A stretch of DNA of 31,969 nucleotides, from contig JBAZNL010000016.1 in assembly GCA_041649275.1 (NCBI GenBank), forward strand, positions 1 through 31,969, read 5' to 3'. Position numbers and translations under genes: made by a program. The DNA comes from Candidatus Izemoplasmatales bacterium (GTDB taxonomy: Bacteria; Bacillota_I; Bacilli_A; Izemoplasmatales; Hujiaoplasmataceae). Each line of letters begins with the position of its first letter. The first letter of the stretch is position 1. The notes beneath the pieces were generated by a model. That model saw only the letters and a list, made by a program, of their open reading frames with translations. It was not told the origin of the DNA and did not search any database. Positions 16,432-24,138 of this stretch are shown in pieces.

Positions 16432-16451
16432 GGGGATAGAGGTGATGATCG

Positions 16452-17522
16452 ATGTGTTTTGCGAAATGGTTCAAGAAGAAGAACAAACCGGTCGCCGCGG
16501 TCGCTCCGGAACCCGTCAAGACGCATGCGCCGATCCCGGCCGCGATGCCCGAACCGGCTCCCGTGAAACCGGTCGAGCTGAAACCGGAACCGAAGCCCGA
16601 GCCTAAGCCCGAGCCCAAACCAGAGCCGAAATCCGAGCCCAAACCGGAACCGAAACCGGAACCGAAACCGGAACCCAAGCCAGAAACCAAGCCCGAGCCG
16701 AAACCCGAACCGAGACCCGAACTGAAACCCGAGCCGAAGCCCGAGCCGAAGCCCGAGCCGAAACCCGAAGTTCCCAAGGCGACGAATGCCGGGCGCTATT
16801 CCGGCAAATACGAAGTCTTTCCGGAAGCCGGCTTGTTCAAGTATCGCCTGAAGGCGTCCAACGGCGAGATCCTCGTCGTGAGCCAGGGCTACTCGACCAG
16901 AAACGGCGCCATCGCCGGCATCGACACGTTCAAGAAGAACGTCGAGGGAGGCCTCTTCGAGGTCTACACCGACAAGAGCGGATTCAGTCAGTTCCTGCTC
17001 TTCTCCGCGAACAAGTCGCGTCTGCTTTCGACCGGCGAGTTCTACGAGACCGAGGCGCGCGCCGCATCGGCGATCGAATCGGTCAAGAAGTTCGCCGCCA
17101 ACGACAAGATCATGCAGCTCGACGAACTGCCCGCCGCGGAAGTCCGCGAGGAACTCGTCAAGCTGAATCCGATCGAGCCCAACGACAACGGCAAGGTCGA
17201 GGTCGCGTCCGACGGGAAGGAATGGACCTTCACGCTCAAGGCCTCCAACGGCGAGGTCCTGTTCATCTCGAACGGCTATGCCTCCAAATCGGGGGCCGTC
17301 GCCGGACTCGAATCCGTCAAGAAAGCCGTCGAAGCCGGCAACTTCCGCGTCTCGCAGGACAAGCAGAAGCGGTTCCAGTTCCGTCTCTACGCCGCCAACA
17401 GCCAGATGATCCTGACCGGTGAGACGTATCCCTCCGTCGAGAACTGCCTGTCCGCCGTCGACTCCGTCCGCCGCTTCCTGGCGAAGGCCAAGGTCGTCGA
17501 CAGGATTCCCGAAAAGAAATAG
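16452..17522 (+). CDS. KPEP-repeat protein with duplicated YegP/DUF1508 modules
   Basis: This 356-residue protein has three parts. Residues 1-43 start MCFAKWFKKKNKP, short, basic and amphipathic, with no signal peptide, then become Pro/Ala-rich. Residues 44-107 are sixteen tandem four-residue units (KPEP, with variants KSEP, KPET, RPEL and KPEV). Residues ~116-205 and ~247-350 are two related halves, each with the YegP/DUF1508 pattern: FKYRLKASNGEILVVSQGYS in the first, WTFTLKASNGEVLFISNGYA in the second. Each half appears to hold two sub-repeats, so four in total. DUF1508 function is not established. The charged Pro-rich stretch would make an extended spacer between the N-terminus and the folded modules. 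The gene has its own promoter and terminator and stands alone. Confidence 0.85.
   Translation: MCFAKWFKKKNKPVAAVAPEPVKTHAPIPAAMPEPAPVKPVELKPEPKPEPKPEPKPEPKSEPKPEPKPEPKPEPKPETKPEPKPEPRPELKPEPKPEPKPEPKPEVPKATNAGRYSGKYEVFPEAGLFKYRLKASNGEILVVSQGYSTRNGAIAGIDTFKKNVEGGLFEVYTDKSGFSQFLLFSANKSRLLSTGEFYETEARAASAIESVKKFAANDKIMQLDELPAAEVREELVKLNPIEPNDNGKVEVASDGKEWTFTLKASNGEVLFISNGYASKSGAVAGLESVKKAVEAGNFRVSQDKQKRFQFRLYAANSQMILTGETYPSVENCLSAVDSVRRFLAKAKVVDRIPEKK
16581..16772 (+). repeat. Sixteen 12-base tandem units encoding KPEP
   Basis: The sequence is in-frame 12-base units, each encoding Lys-Pro-Glu-Pro or a close variant. Codons alternate (AAA/AAG, CCG/CCC, GAA/GAG), so units are not identical at DNA level. 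The three identical units near the middle (AAACCGGAACC...) suggest recent slippage or duplication. Confidence 0.9.
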
Positions 17523-17535
17523 CCTTCCGCATCGT

Positions 17536-17563
17536 GCCGGATCCCCGAGGGGGTCCGGTTTTT
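17536..17563 (+). terminator. Terminator of the KPEP-DUF1508 gene
   Basis: The stem CCGGATCCCC / GGGGTCCGG has one bulged T and is followed by TTTTT. It lies 15 bases after the stop codon. Confidence 0.8.
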
Positions 17564-17606
17564 CGTTGCGCCGTCGCGAAAACAACACGTCAACCGCACA
17601 CGGATG

Positions 17607-17615
17607 TGGTATCAT
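17607..17615 (+). promoter_or_regulatory. Extended -10 promoter of cls
   Basis: TGGTATCAT is an extended -10 (TG-n-TATCAT). No good -35 box is seen at the expected distance. The GGAAGGAGG ribosome binding site of cls follows. Confidence 0.5.
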
Positions 17616-17647
17616 ATGGGTATCGGCCGACCGGAAGGAGGGACAGG

Positions 17648-19168
17648 ATGAAACGCATCTTCCTCGTCGTGCTCCTCTTCATCGTCGTCCTCTTCGTCTA
17701 CACGGCGGCGGCGGTGCAGTACATCACGATCAGTTCGCTCAACTCGCTTCTGCCCAGCTGGATCGCCGTGCTCGCGATCGAGATCCTGCTCGGGATCGTC
17801 TCCGTCCTGGTCACGATCCGGATCATCCTGAAGCAGACCTACGCCTACAAGAAGTCCCACTGGATCCTGATCATGCTCCTGAATCCGGTGATGGGCATCA
17901 TCCTCTACGTCGTCTTCGCCCGCGATTATCGGACCGGACGGCTCACCCGTACGCGTCCGCTGATCGCCAGCCGCGCCTTCCTCGCCCTTGAGGAATCGAC
18001 CGCTCCCGATTACGGCATTCAACCCTACGGAGACCTCTTCCGCTACATCCGCGCGAACACCGGACGCGCCGTCTACGACGGGGACACGGCCGTCGAGATC
18101 CTGAACAACGGCGACGTCTTCTTCCCCCGCCTGATCGAGGCTCTGAAGGCGGCGCGCGAATACATCCTGATGGAGTTCTACATCGTCAAGACCGACGGGA
18201 TCGGCCGCACCGTCCTCGACGTGCTTGCGGAGCGGGCGCGCGCCGGCGTGAAGGTCCATCTCCTCTACGACCATTTCGGATCGAACAAGCACCTTGATCG
18301 CCGGTACATGAAAACCCTTCGCGAGGCGGGCGTCGTCGTCGGCGTCTTCGATCCGCAGAAACTCTCGTTTTCGGACTCCAACGTCAACTTCCGCAACCAC
18401 CGCAAGGCGACGATCATCGACGGCCGCATCGGCTTCGTCGGCGGACTCAACCTCGGCGACGAGTACAACCACGGTTCACCGCGCTTCGGCTTCTGGAGAG
18501 ACACCCACGTGCTGATCCGCGGCAACGGCGTGACCTCGATCCAGAACGTCTTCGTGAAGGACTGGTACTACGTCACCGGCACCGTCCTCGAGAAGCCGCT
18601 CGACAAGTCCGTCGAGGAGTTCCCCGGCCTCTTCGCGATCATCGAGTCCGGACCGGACTTCGAGAACGGCCTCATCAAGGACGTCTACTTCAAGATGATC
18701 AACGCCGCGAAGCGGTCGATCAAGATCGCGACTCCGTACCTGATCCTCGAACCGGAGATGATGCTTTCGCTCAAGATCGCCGCCCAGAGCGGCGTCCGGA
18801 TCGACATCCTCGTCCCCGGCAAGAGCGACTACGCGATGGTCGGCTTCGCGACTCGGTCGTACTACGAAACCCTGCTCTCCTACGGCATCCGCGTGCACGA
18901 GTACGCCGATACGTTCGTCCATTCGAAGATCCTGATCGTCGACGACGCGATCGCGTCGGTCGGTTCGGTCAACTTCGACCCACGCAGCTTCCATCTCAAC
19001 TTCGAGGCGACCGCCGTGTTCGAAAACGCGGCCGTCGCCGACCTGGTCGCCGCCTTCGCGGCCGACCTCGAACGCGCACCGTCGATCGAACTGACCGAAT
19101 GGCAGCGTCGCGGCATCGTCAAGCGTCTCGTCCAGGGGCTGTTCAACCTGTTCAGCCCACTCTTCTGA
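17648..19168 (+). CDS. cls: Cardiolipin synthase (phospholipase D family)
   Basis: The enzyme joins two phosphatidylglycerol molecules into cardiolipin at the membrane. It has 506 residues. The N-terminus has two to three membrane segments (~4-26, ~38-60 and ~70-92), then two HKD catalytic motifs: H251-K253-D258 in NHRKATIIDGRIGFVGGLNL, and H425-K427-D432 in VHSKILIVDDAIASVGSVNF. Length and layout match bacterial ClsA. ATG 17648 has GGAGG eight bases upstream. It is followed by a small membrane ORF and rmuC in the same direction. Confidence 0.95.
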   Translation: MKRIFLVVLLFIVVLFVYTAAAVQYITISSLNSLLPSWIAVLAIEILLGIVSVLVTIRIILKQTYAYKKSHWILIMLLNPVMGIILYVVFARDYRTGRLTRTRPLIASRAFLALEESTAPDYGIQPYGDLFRYIRANTGRAVYDGDTAVEILNNGDVFFPRLIEALKAAREYILMEFYIVKTDGIGRTVLDVLAERARAGVKVHLLYDHFGSNKHLDRRYMKTLREAGVVVGVFDPQKLSFSDSNVNFRNHRKATIIDGRIGFVGGLNLGDEYNHGSPRFGFWRDTHVLIRGNGVTSIQNVFVKDWYYVTGTVLEKPLDKSVEEFPGLFAIIESGPDFENGLIKDVYFKMINAAKRSIKIATPYLILEPEMMLSLKIAAQSGVRIDILVPGKSDYAMVGFATRSYYETLLSYGIRVHEYADTFVHSKILIVDDAIASVGSVNFDPRSFHLNFEATAVFENAAVADLVAAFAADLERAPSIELTEWQRRGIVKRLVQGLFNLFSPLF

Positions 19169-19183
19169 TCGGAGGATCGAACC

Positions 19184-19306
19184 ATGCAAAATCTGACGTT
19201 CACTGCCATTTTCGGACTCTTGTTGATCGGCATCGCCGTCACGACGGTCATCGGCATCGTCGTCACCCTCGTCAAGCGCGGCAAGAACAAGAAAGAAGAG
19301 GAGTAG
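19184..19306 (+). CDS. Small membrane protein, 40 residues
   Basis: A short gene starts at ATG 19184 with GGAGGATCGAACC as ribosome binding site. The product has one hydrophobic segment (residues ~6-29, IFGLLLIGIAVTTVIGIVV), then a basic and acidic tail RGKNKKEEE. It lies 15 bases after cls and five bases before rmuC, so co-translation is plausible. I recognise no family. It could be a single-pass accessory peptide of its neighbours. Confidence 0.7.
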   Translation: MQNLTFTAIFGLLLIGIAVTTVIGIVVTLVKRGKNKKEEE

Positions 19307-19311
19307 AAGCG

Positions 19312-20595
19312 ATGGGATTCGTCGAAATCGCCCTCGTCGTCCTCCTCGTCCTCGCCGTCTTCTCGTGCGCCGCGGTCGTCTACCTGCTGGTGCGTCCGAA
19401 GGCCGCCGATCCGCACCGGGAGGAGCTCAACGCGCTCGCCCGCGACACCCGCCAGGGCATCGCCGACCTGAAGTCGGCCGTTTCGCAGTCGATCTTCACC
19501 GCGATCATCGACTTCAACGACAAGGTCAACCTGAAGCTCTCCGACAACGCCGAGAAGTCCGGCGCCAACATCGCCGACTTCCGGATGAGCGTCAACCGCG
19601 AGCTGACGGAATTCCGCGACAGCGTCGGCGCCCGCCTGAACGCCGAATTCAAGACGATGGCGGAAGCCGTCGAGAAGCAGATGGGCGCGATCAACGTGAA
19701 GGTCGAGGAACGCCTCAAGCAGGGTTTCGTCGACACGAACCAGACGTTCGCGCAGATCTCCGCGCGGATCCAGGTGATCGACGCCGCCCAGAAGAACATC
19801 GAGGACCTCTCCAAGCAGATGATCAGCCTCGAGGGCATCCTCACCAACAACCAGTCGCGCGGGATGTTCGGCGAGTACCAGCTCGAGAAGGTGCTCTTCA
19901 GCGTCTTCGGCGTCCAGCACAACCTCTATGAACTCCAATACACGATCCGCGAGGAAAAGGGCAAGGCGGAACGCGTCCGCGCCGACGCCGTCGTCCATCT
20001 CCCCGGCCCCGCCGGGCTGATCGCGATCGATTCGAAGTTCCCCTTCGCGAACTACGCCCGCCTGTTCGGCAAGGACCCGCTCGCGGTCGAAGAGCGCGAG
20101 AAGATCGTCCAGGCGTTCGGCGCCGACGTCAAGAAGCACATCACCGCGATCGCCGCGAAGTACATCATCCCCGGGAAGACGCTCGACCACGCGCTCATGT
20201 TCGTGCCCACCGACGGGATCCTCACCCTGATCCATTCGGAACTGCAGAACGTGATCGACTACGCCAACCAGAAGAACGTCACGATCGTCTCGCCGACGAT
20301 CCTCGTACCCCTGCTCTCCTCGTACTTCGCGGTAATGATCGACTACCAGCGGACGCTCTACGCCTCGCAGATCAAGAAGGAGCTCGATTCCCTCACCAAG
20401 GAGTTCGGAAAATTCGCCGAGGAATGGGAGAAACTCTCGATCAACATCGAGAAGATCGGCCGCCAGTCGAGCGATGTCAACCTCCGCGTCGGCAAGATCA
20501 CGACGAAATTCGGCCAGATCGACCGGATCCGCTTCCCCGAGGAGACGCCGGCGATCGAGGCCGAAGTGGAAGACCGTTCCGAAGGAACGGAATGA
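19312..20595 (+). CDS. rmuC: RmuC family DNA recombination protein
   Basis: RmuC proteins carry a PD-(D/E)XK nuclease-like domain and limit inversion or recombination at short repeats. This one is 427 residues. It has an N-terminal membrane segment (~5-27), a long coiled coil (~40-180), then the conserved core: RGMFGEYQLEKVLFSVFG, ERVRADAVVHLPG, LIAIDSKFPFANY and MFVPTDGIL. The core Asp and Lys of AIDSKFP and the upstream Glu fit the nuclease site. ATG 19312 directly follows the 40-residue ORF. The C-terminal tail is acidic. Confidence 0.95.
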   Translation: MGFVEIALVVLLVLAVFSCAAVVYLLVRPKAADPHREELNALARDTRQGIADLKSAVSQSIFTAIIDFNDKVNLKLSDNAEKSGANIADFRMSVNRELTEFRDSVGARLNAEFKTMAEAVEKQMGAINVKVEERLKQGFVDTNQTFAQISARIQVIDAAQKNIEDLSKQMISLEGILTNNQSRGMFGEYQLEKVLFSVFGVQHNLYELQYTIREEKGKAERVRADAVVHLPGPAGLIAIDSKFPFANYARLFGKDPLAVEEREKIVQAFGADVKKHITAIAAKYIIPGKTLDHALMFVPTDGILTLIHSELQNVIDYANQKNVTIVSPTILVPLLSSYFAVMIDYQRTLYASQIKKELDSLTKEFGKFAEEWEKLSINIEKIGRQSSDVNLRVGKITTKFGQIDRIRFPEETPAIEAEVEDRSEGTE

Positions 20596-20633
20596 AATCG
20601 CGTGAAAATTCTGCGATTCCGGGCACATAACGC

Positions 20634-20662
20634 TTGCAATCGAAGCATCCCCGATGTATAAT
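20634..20662 (+). promoter_or_regulatory. Cold-shock gene promoter
   Basis: TTGCAA (20634-20639), 17-base spacer, TATAAT (20657-20662). Expected leader is ~40 bases, much shorter than the E. coli cspA leader. Confidence 0.85.
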
Positions 20663-20707
20663 GTTATCAGCATCAAAAATAAAATTAAAGGAGAAACACA
20701 GTTACAA

Positions 20708-20905
20708 ATGAACGGCACGGTCAAGTGGTTTAACGCAGAAAAGGGTTATGGATTCATCACCGGCGAAGACGGAAAAGACATTTTCGCTCACTACTCGGCA
20801 ATCCAAGGCGAAGGCTACAAGGCTCTCGAGAACGGCCAGAAGGTTTCCTTCGAAGTCGTGAACGGCGCCCGCGGTCCCCAAGCTGCCAATATCGTCAAAC
20901 TGTAA
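20708..20905 (+). CDS. Cold-shock protein (CspA family)
   Basis: This 65-residue single OB-fold nucleic-acid chaperone has RNP1 KGYGFI and RNP2 DIFAHYSA, with the usual start MNGTVKWFNAEKGYGF. Length is normal. ATG 20708 lies 13-14 bases after the AAAGGAG ribosome binding site, longer spacing than usual; no better in-frame start exists, since an upstream ATG at 20654 overlaps the -10 box. It is monocistronic, with a strong promoter and terminator, as expected for an abundant protein. Cold induction cannot be inferred. Confidence 0.95.
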   Translation: MNGTVKWFNAEKGYGFITGEDGKDIFAHYSAIQGEGYKALENGQKVSFEVVNGARGPQAANIVKL

Positions 20906-20927
20906 TAAGCAAAACGATATTCAACCT

Positions 20928-20956
20928 AAAAAGGCATCCTCGCGGATGCCTTTTTT
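20928..20956. terminator. Bidirectional terminator between csp and the GGDEF gene
   Basis: AAAAAGGCATCC (20928-20939) pairs with GGATGCCTTTTT around TCGC. A/T runs flank both sides, so it can end the csp transcript and the convergent diguanylate cyclase transcript. Confidence 0.92.
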
Positions 20957-20970
20957 CGTGTTTGACGGCA

Positions 20971-22140
20971 TTATCGGAGGTCGTCGACGGTCTTGACCTG
21001 GTTCTTGCCCGAGCGCTTCGCCAGATAGAGGGCCTTGTCGGCGTCGCGGTAGCCTTTGTCGAAGGTCGCGTCGATGCGGGAGACGCCGATCGAGACGGAG
21101 GTGTGGATCACGACGCCCTCGAAGGGATAGCCGGTCGTGGCAATCACGTCGCGGACCCGTTCGGCGAGCACGCGGATCTCGGCCATCGAGCGGATCGGAC
21201 AGGCGACCATGAATTCGTCGCCGCCCCAACGCGAAATCAGCGCCGGTTTCGGCACCTCGCGGAGGAGGGTTCCGGCCACCATCCGGATCAGATGGTCGCC
21301 GGCGGGATGGCCGAACCCGTCGTTCACGAGCTTGAACTCGTCGAGGTCGAGGATGAAGATCGGGATCGGCTGCGCGTCTTCCGCCTGCGCAAGGTAGGCT
21401 TCGCGGATCGCGTCCTCCATCGCCCCGCGGTTCAGCAGTCCCGAGAGGCGATCCGTGTTCGCGAGTTTGGCGAGCGCGCTCGTCTGCGACTGGATCAGGT
21501 CGGTGCGGCGCGTCTTGGCCATGAAGTTCAGCCACCCGACGATCGAGAAGAAGAAGCCGAGGGTCACCGTCGCGAGCAGGTTCATGCGGTTCGACGCCAG
21601 CTGGAGCGGATCGGTCTGGGTATACCCCATCGCGACGGTGGCGATGACGAAGTTGACGGCGAAGATCGTGGCCGCCGCCGTCGGCCGGATGAAGAACGCG
21701 AAGCCGGCGAGCACGCAGGCGTAGATGAAGACGGTGATGTTGGGACTGACGTACTGGCCGACGGCCGTGTTCGCCGCGTTGAGGGCAATGAGCAGGCCGA
21801 CGCCGAGATACTGGAGGACGACCATCGCGCGCTTCCTGCCGGCGCGGCGACACAGCGCCAGGATCCCGAGAAGGGCGAACTGGGAGACGATCATGACGCC
21901 GTCGATGATCAGGATCCAGGTGCGCCAGAGCGCCGTCCCGGGATCGTTTCCCGGGTCGACGGAGGCGACCCAGACCATCGTGCCGGCGATGAGCGGGAAC
22001 GCCAGGAACACCATCAGGCGGAAGCGGACGAAATTGGTTTCCGTCGCGAGCGCGACGAATTCCGTGCCGTGCCGGCGCAAGTCGCGATAGGCGTCGCCGA
22101 CGTTTCGCGCGATCTTCGCGAGCCGTTCCTTCATTTTCAT
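20971..22140 (-). CDS. Membrane-bound diguanylate cyclase (GGDEF)
   Basis: This 389-residue protein makes cyclic di-GMP from GTP. The N-terminal ~215 residues contain about six hydrophobic helices (for example FLAFPLIAGTMVWVASVD and TLGFFFSIVGWLNFM) with no recognised sensor family. The GGDEF domain covers ~225-385, with LANTDRLSGLLNRGAMEDAI at its start, FILDLDEFKLVNDGFGHPAG and an intact GGDEF at 306-310. No RxxD inhibitory site is seen five residues before it (KPALISRW), so feedback inhibition by product is probably missing. ATG 22140 has GGAGG upstream. Expression is likely from an extended -10 TGGTAGAAT on the minus strand near 22190-22200. Confidence 0.92.
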   Translation of the reverse strand: MKMKERLAKIARNVGDAYRDLRRHGTEFVALATETNFVRFRLMVFLAFPLIAGTMVWVASVDPGNDPGTALWRTWILIIDGVMIVSQFALLGILALCRRAGRKRAMVVLQYLGVGLLIALNAANTAVGQYVSPNITVFIYACVLAGFAFFIRPTAAATIFAVNFVIATVAMGYTQTDPLQLASNRMNLLATVTLGFFFSIVGWLNFMAKTRRTDLIQSQTSALAKLANTDRLSGLLNRGAMEDAIREAYLAQAEDAQPIPIFILDLDEFKLVNDGFGHPAGDHLIRMVAGTLLREVPKPALISRWGGDEFMVACPIRSMAEIRVLAERVRDVIATTGYPFEGVVIHTSVSIGVSRIDATFDKGYRDADKALYLAKRSGKNQVKTVDDLR

Positions 22141-22266
22141 GGCGGGTTCCTCCGTTTCCGTCCGCCCTGCGAGGCGGATTCCATCTCCATTCTACCACAT
22201 TCGTATCGTGTCGAGGGCCGCTTGTGCGGTTTTCGGTCCTTCGCGCCCCCGCCTTCGCCCTTTTCG

Positions 22267-22295
22267 TTGTCTATCGGGGCCGATTGTTGTATAAT
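22267..22295 (+). promoter_or_regulatory. cysS promoter
   Basis: TTGTCT (22267-22272), 17-base spacer, TATAAT (22290-22295). Transcription should begin near 22302. Confidence 0.8.
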
Positions 22296-22328
22296 AATCT
22301 TACGCAATGAAGAATGGAAGTGGCCCTC

Positions 22329-23666
22329 ATGAAAGTCTTCAACTCCTATACCGGCGCCCTCGAAACGTTCGTCCCGCACCACGAGGGAACCGTCTCGATG
22401 TACGTCTGCGGGCCGACCGTCTACAACTACATCCACATCGGAAACGCCCGTCCGGTCGTCTTCTTTGACGTCGTTCGGCGATATTTTCAGGCCAAGGGGA
22501 ATGTGGTCCGGTTCGTCTCGAACTTCACCGACGTCGACGACAAGATCATCGCCAGGGCGAAGGAGGAGGGCAAGGACGAGGCGGCCGTGAGCCAGTTCTA
22601 CATCGACGCCTTCCTGCGCGACGTGAAGGCCCTCGGCTCGAACGTCGACTACATCCAGCCGCGCGTCACCCGCTACATGGACAAGATCGTCGCCTACATC
22701 AAGGAACTCGTCGATGCCGGCTACGCCTACCTCGTGGACGGCGACGTCTACTTCCGCGTCTCCCGCTTCGACGAGTACGGACGCCTCTCCAACCGCAAGC
22801 TCGACGACCTCATCGCCGGCGCCCGCGTCGAGGTGAACGAGAAGAAGGAATCGCCGCTCGACTTCACCCTCTGGAAAAGGACCGACGAAGGAATCCGCTG
22901 GGATTCGCCGTTCTCGGTCGGTCGTCCCGGCTGGCACACCGAGTGCGTCGCGATGATCGACGACATCTTCGGCGAGGAGATCGACATCCATGGCGGCGGG
23001 ATGGACCTGATGTTTCCGCACCACGAGAACGAGATCGCCCAGGCCTGCGCCCACGACCATCACCGCGTCGCCCGCTACTGGATGCACAACGGCCGCCTCG
23101 ACATCGGCGGCGAGAAGATGTCCAAGAGCCTCGGCAACGACATCAAGGTGAGGGACCTCCAGGGCGACCTCCTCGGCTACCGCATGTTCCTCCTCGCGAC
23201 CCACTATCGCGCGCCGCTCAGCTTCTCGCTCGAGAACCTCGAGAACTACCAGAAGGACTGGGCACGGGCCAGAAAGAGCGTCCAGACGCTGTTCCATGCG
23301 CTCGACCGCGCCGACGCCCTGAATCCGGGCGCGAAGGTCGAGGATCCGGAGATCGCCGGCACCGTCGCCCGGTTCGACGAGGCGATGGAAAGCGACTTCA
23401 ACACCCCGAACGCCCTGACCGCATTCAATGCCCTCCTCAAGATCCTGAACAACCTCCTGCGCCGTCCCGCCGATCCCCGCCTCATGAACGAGGCGCTCGA
23501 GGCGGCCAAGTACATGCTCGGCATCCTCGGCCTCGATCCGGACCTCCGGATCCTTTCCGCCGAGGAACGCGCGCTCTTCACGGCCTGGGAGGACGCCCGG
23601 AGGGCGAAGGACTTTGCTTCGGCAGACGGCTACCGCGCCGAACTGGTCCGGCGCGACCTCGTCTGA
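22329..23666 (+). CDS. cysS: Cysteinyl-tRNA synthetase
   Basis: CysS charges tRNA-Cys. It is 445 residues. Zinc ligand C27 precedes the HIGH site (HIGN at 36-39), and KMSKS is at 263-267. WHTECVAM and HHENEIAQ supply the other zinc ligands. I chose ATG 22329 (MKVFNSYTG), which has GGAAG eight bases upstream; ATG 22314 would be only ~12 bases from the transcription start. The C-terminus ends at ELVRRDLV and lacks the usual final ~12 residues (LEDTPQGT-type tail). The other frames do not encode that tail, so this looks like a genuine short end rather than a simple frameshift. Confidence 0.95.
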   Translation: MKVFNSYTGALETFVPHHEGTVSMYVCGPTVYNYIHIGNARPVVFFDVVRRYFQAKGNVVRFVSNFTDVDDKIIARAKEEGKDEAAVSQFYIDAFLRDVKALGSNVDYIQPRVTRYMDKIVAYIKELVDAGYAYLVDGDVYFRVSRFDEYGRLSNRKLDDLIAGARVEVNEKKESPLDFTLWKRTDEGIRWDSPFSVGRPGWHTECVAMIDDIFGEEIDIHGGGMDLMFPHHENEIAQACAHDHHRVARYWMHNGRLDIGGEKMSKSLGNDIKVRDLQGDLLGYRMFLLATHYRAPLSFSLENLENYQKDWARARKSVQTLFHALDRADALNPGAKVEDPEIAGTVARFDEAMESDFNTPNALTAFNALLKILNNLLRRPADPRLMNEALEAAKYMLGILGLDPDLRILSAEERALFTAWEDARRAKDFASADGYRAELVRRDLV

Positions 23667-23667
23667 C

Positions 23668-24048
23668 GTGGTCCCCTACAACGGCGCGACGCTCGCCTAC
23701 GTCGGCGACGCCGTCTACGAACTCCGGGTCCGCGAGCATCTGCTCGCCCGCGGCCTGACGAAGACCGACGACCTTCACCGCGCGGCGATCCGCTTCACCT
23801 CCGCGCAGGGCGAAGCCGCCGCCGCGGACCGGCTCCTTTCCGACATCCTCACGGAGGAGGAGACGGACGTCTACAAGCGCGGACGCAACGCGCCGGCTTC
23901 GCATACGCCGAAGAACGCCGACCCGGCCACCTACCATCGCGCCAGCGGTCTTGAGGCCCTGTTCGGATTCCTCTACCTCGAAGGCCGCCGCGAACGCCTC
24001 GACGAACTGCTTTCCGCCGCGATCGCGGCGGTTGAGGAACTCCTCTGA
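23668..24048 (+). CDS. mrnC: Mini-ribonuclease 3
   Basis: Mini-III is a double-strand-specific RNase lacking the dsRNA-binding domain; it matures 23S rRNA in Bacillus. It is 126 residues. The catalytic RNase III motif is LAYVGDAVYELRVREHL, and the second acidic motif EALFGFLYL is near the C-terminus. GTG 23668 follows the cysS stop by one base, the normal cysS-mrnC coupling. The ribosome binding sequence is poor, so reinitiation after cysS is likely. Confidence 0.92.
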   Translation: MVPYNGATLAYVGDAVYELRVREHLLARGLTKTDDLHRAAIRFTSAQGEAAAADRLLSDILTEEETDVYKRGRNAPASHTPKNADPATYHRASGLEALFGFLYLEGRRERLDELLSAAIAAVEELL

Positions 24049-24063
24049 ACGGGAGGAGTTTTT
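24038..24063 (+). terminator. Candidate terminator overlapping the mrnC stop
   Basis: AACTCCTC (24038-24045) pairs with GAGGAGTT (24053-24060), followed by a total of five T. The 5' arm includes the last codons of mrnC and the TGA lies in the loop, so ribosomes would cover it. It may only partially terminate. Confidence 0.55.
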
Positions 24064-24111
24064 CACGCCCGGAACGGGCCGCTTCTTTCCAGCGGCCGAA
24101 CCGCCGCCGCG

Positions 24112-24120
24112 TGATACAAT
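24112..24120 (+). promoter_or_regulatory. Extended -10 promoter of rlmB
   Basis: TGATACAAT is an extended -10 placed 19 bases before rlmB. No clear -35 is seen. It would re-supply transcription after the mrnC hairpin. Confidence 0.5.
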
Positions 24121-24138
24121 GAAAGGGGGGGCGACGAC

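Noticed and set aside
16581..16772. CRISPR-like array
   Set aside because: Units are contiguous, 12 bases, in frame and without spacers; they encode a KPEP protein repeat.
18880..20724. Long minus-strand open frame opposite cls and rmuC
   Set aside because: It spans two genes and the csp promoter on the other strand and has no domain.
24064..24112. Second hairpin (GCCCG...CGGGC) after the mrnC terminator
   Set aside because: The stem is short, has no T run, and such GC pairs are expected by chance in this DNA.
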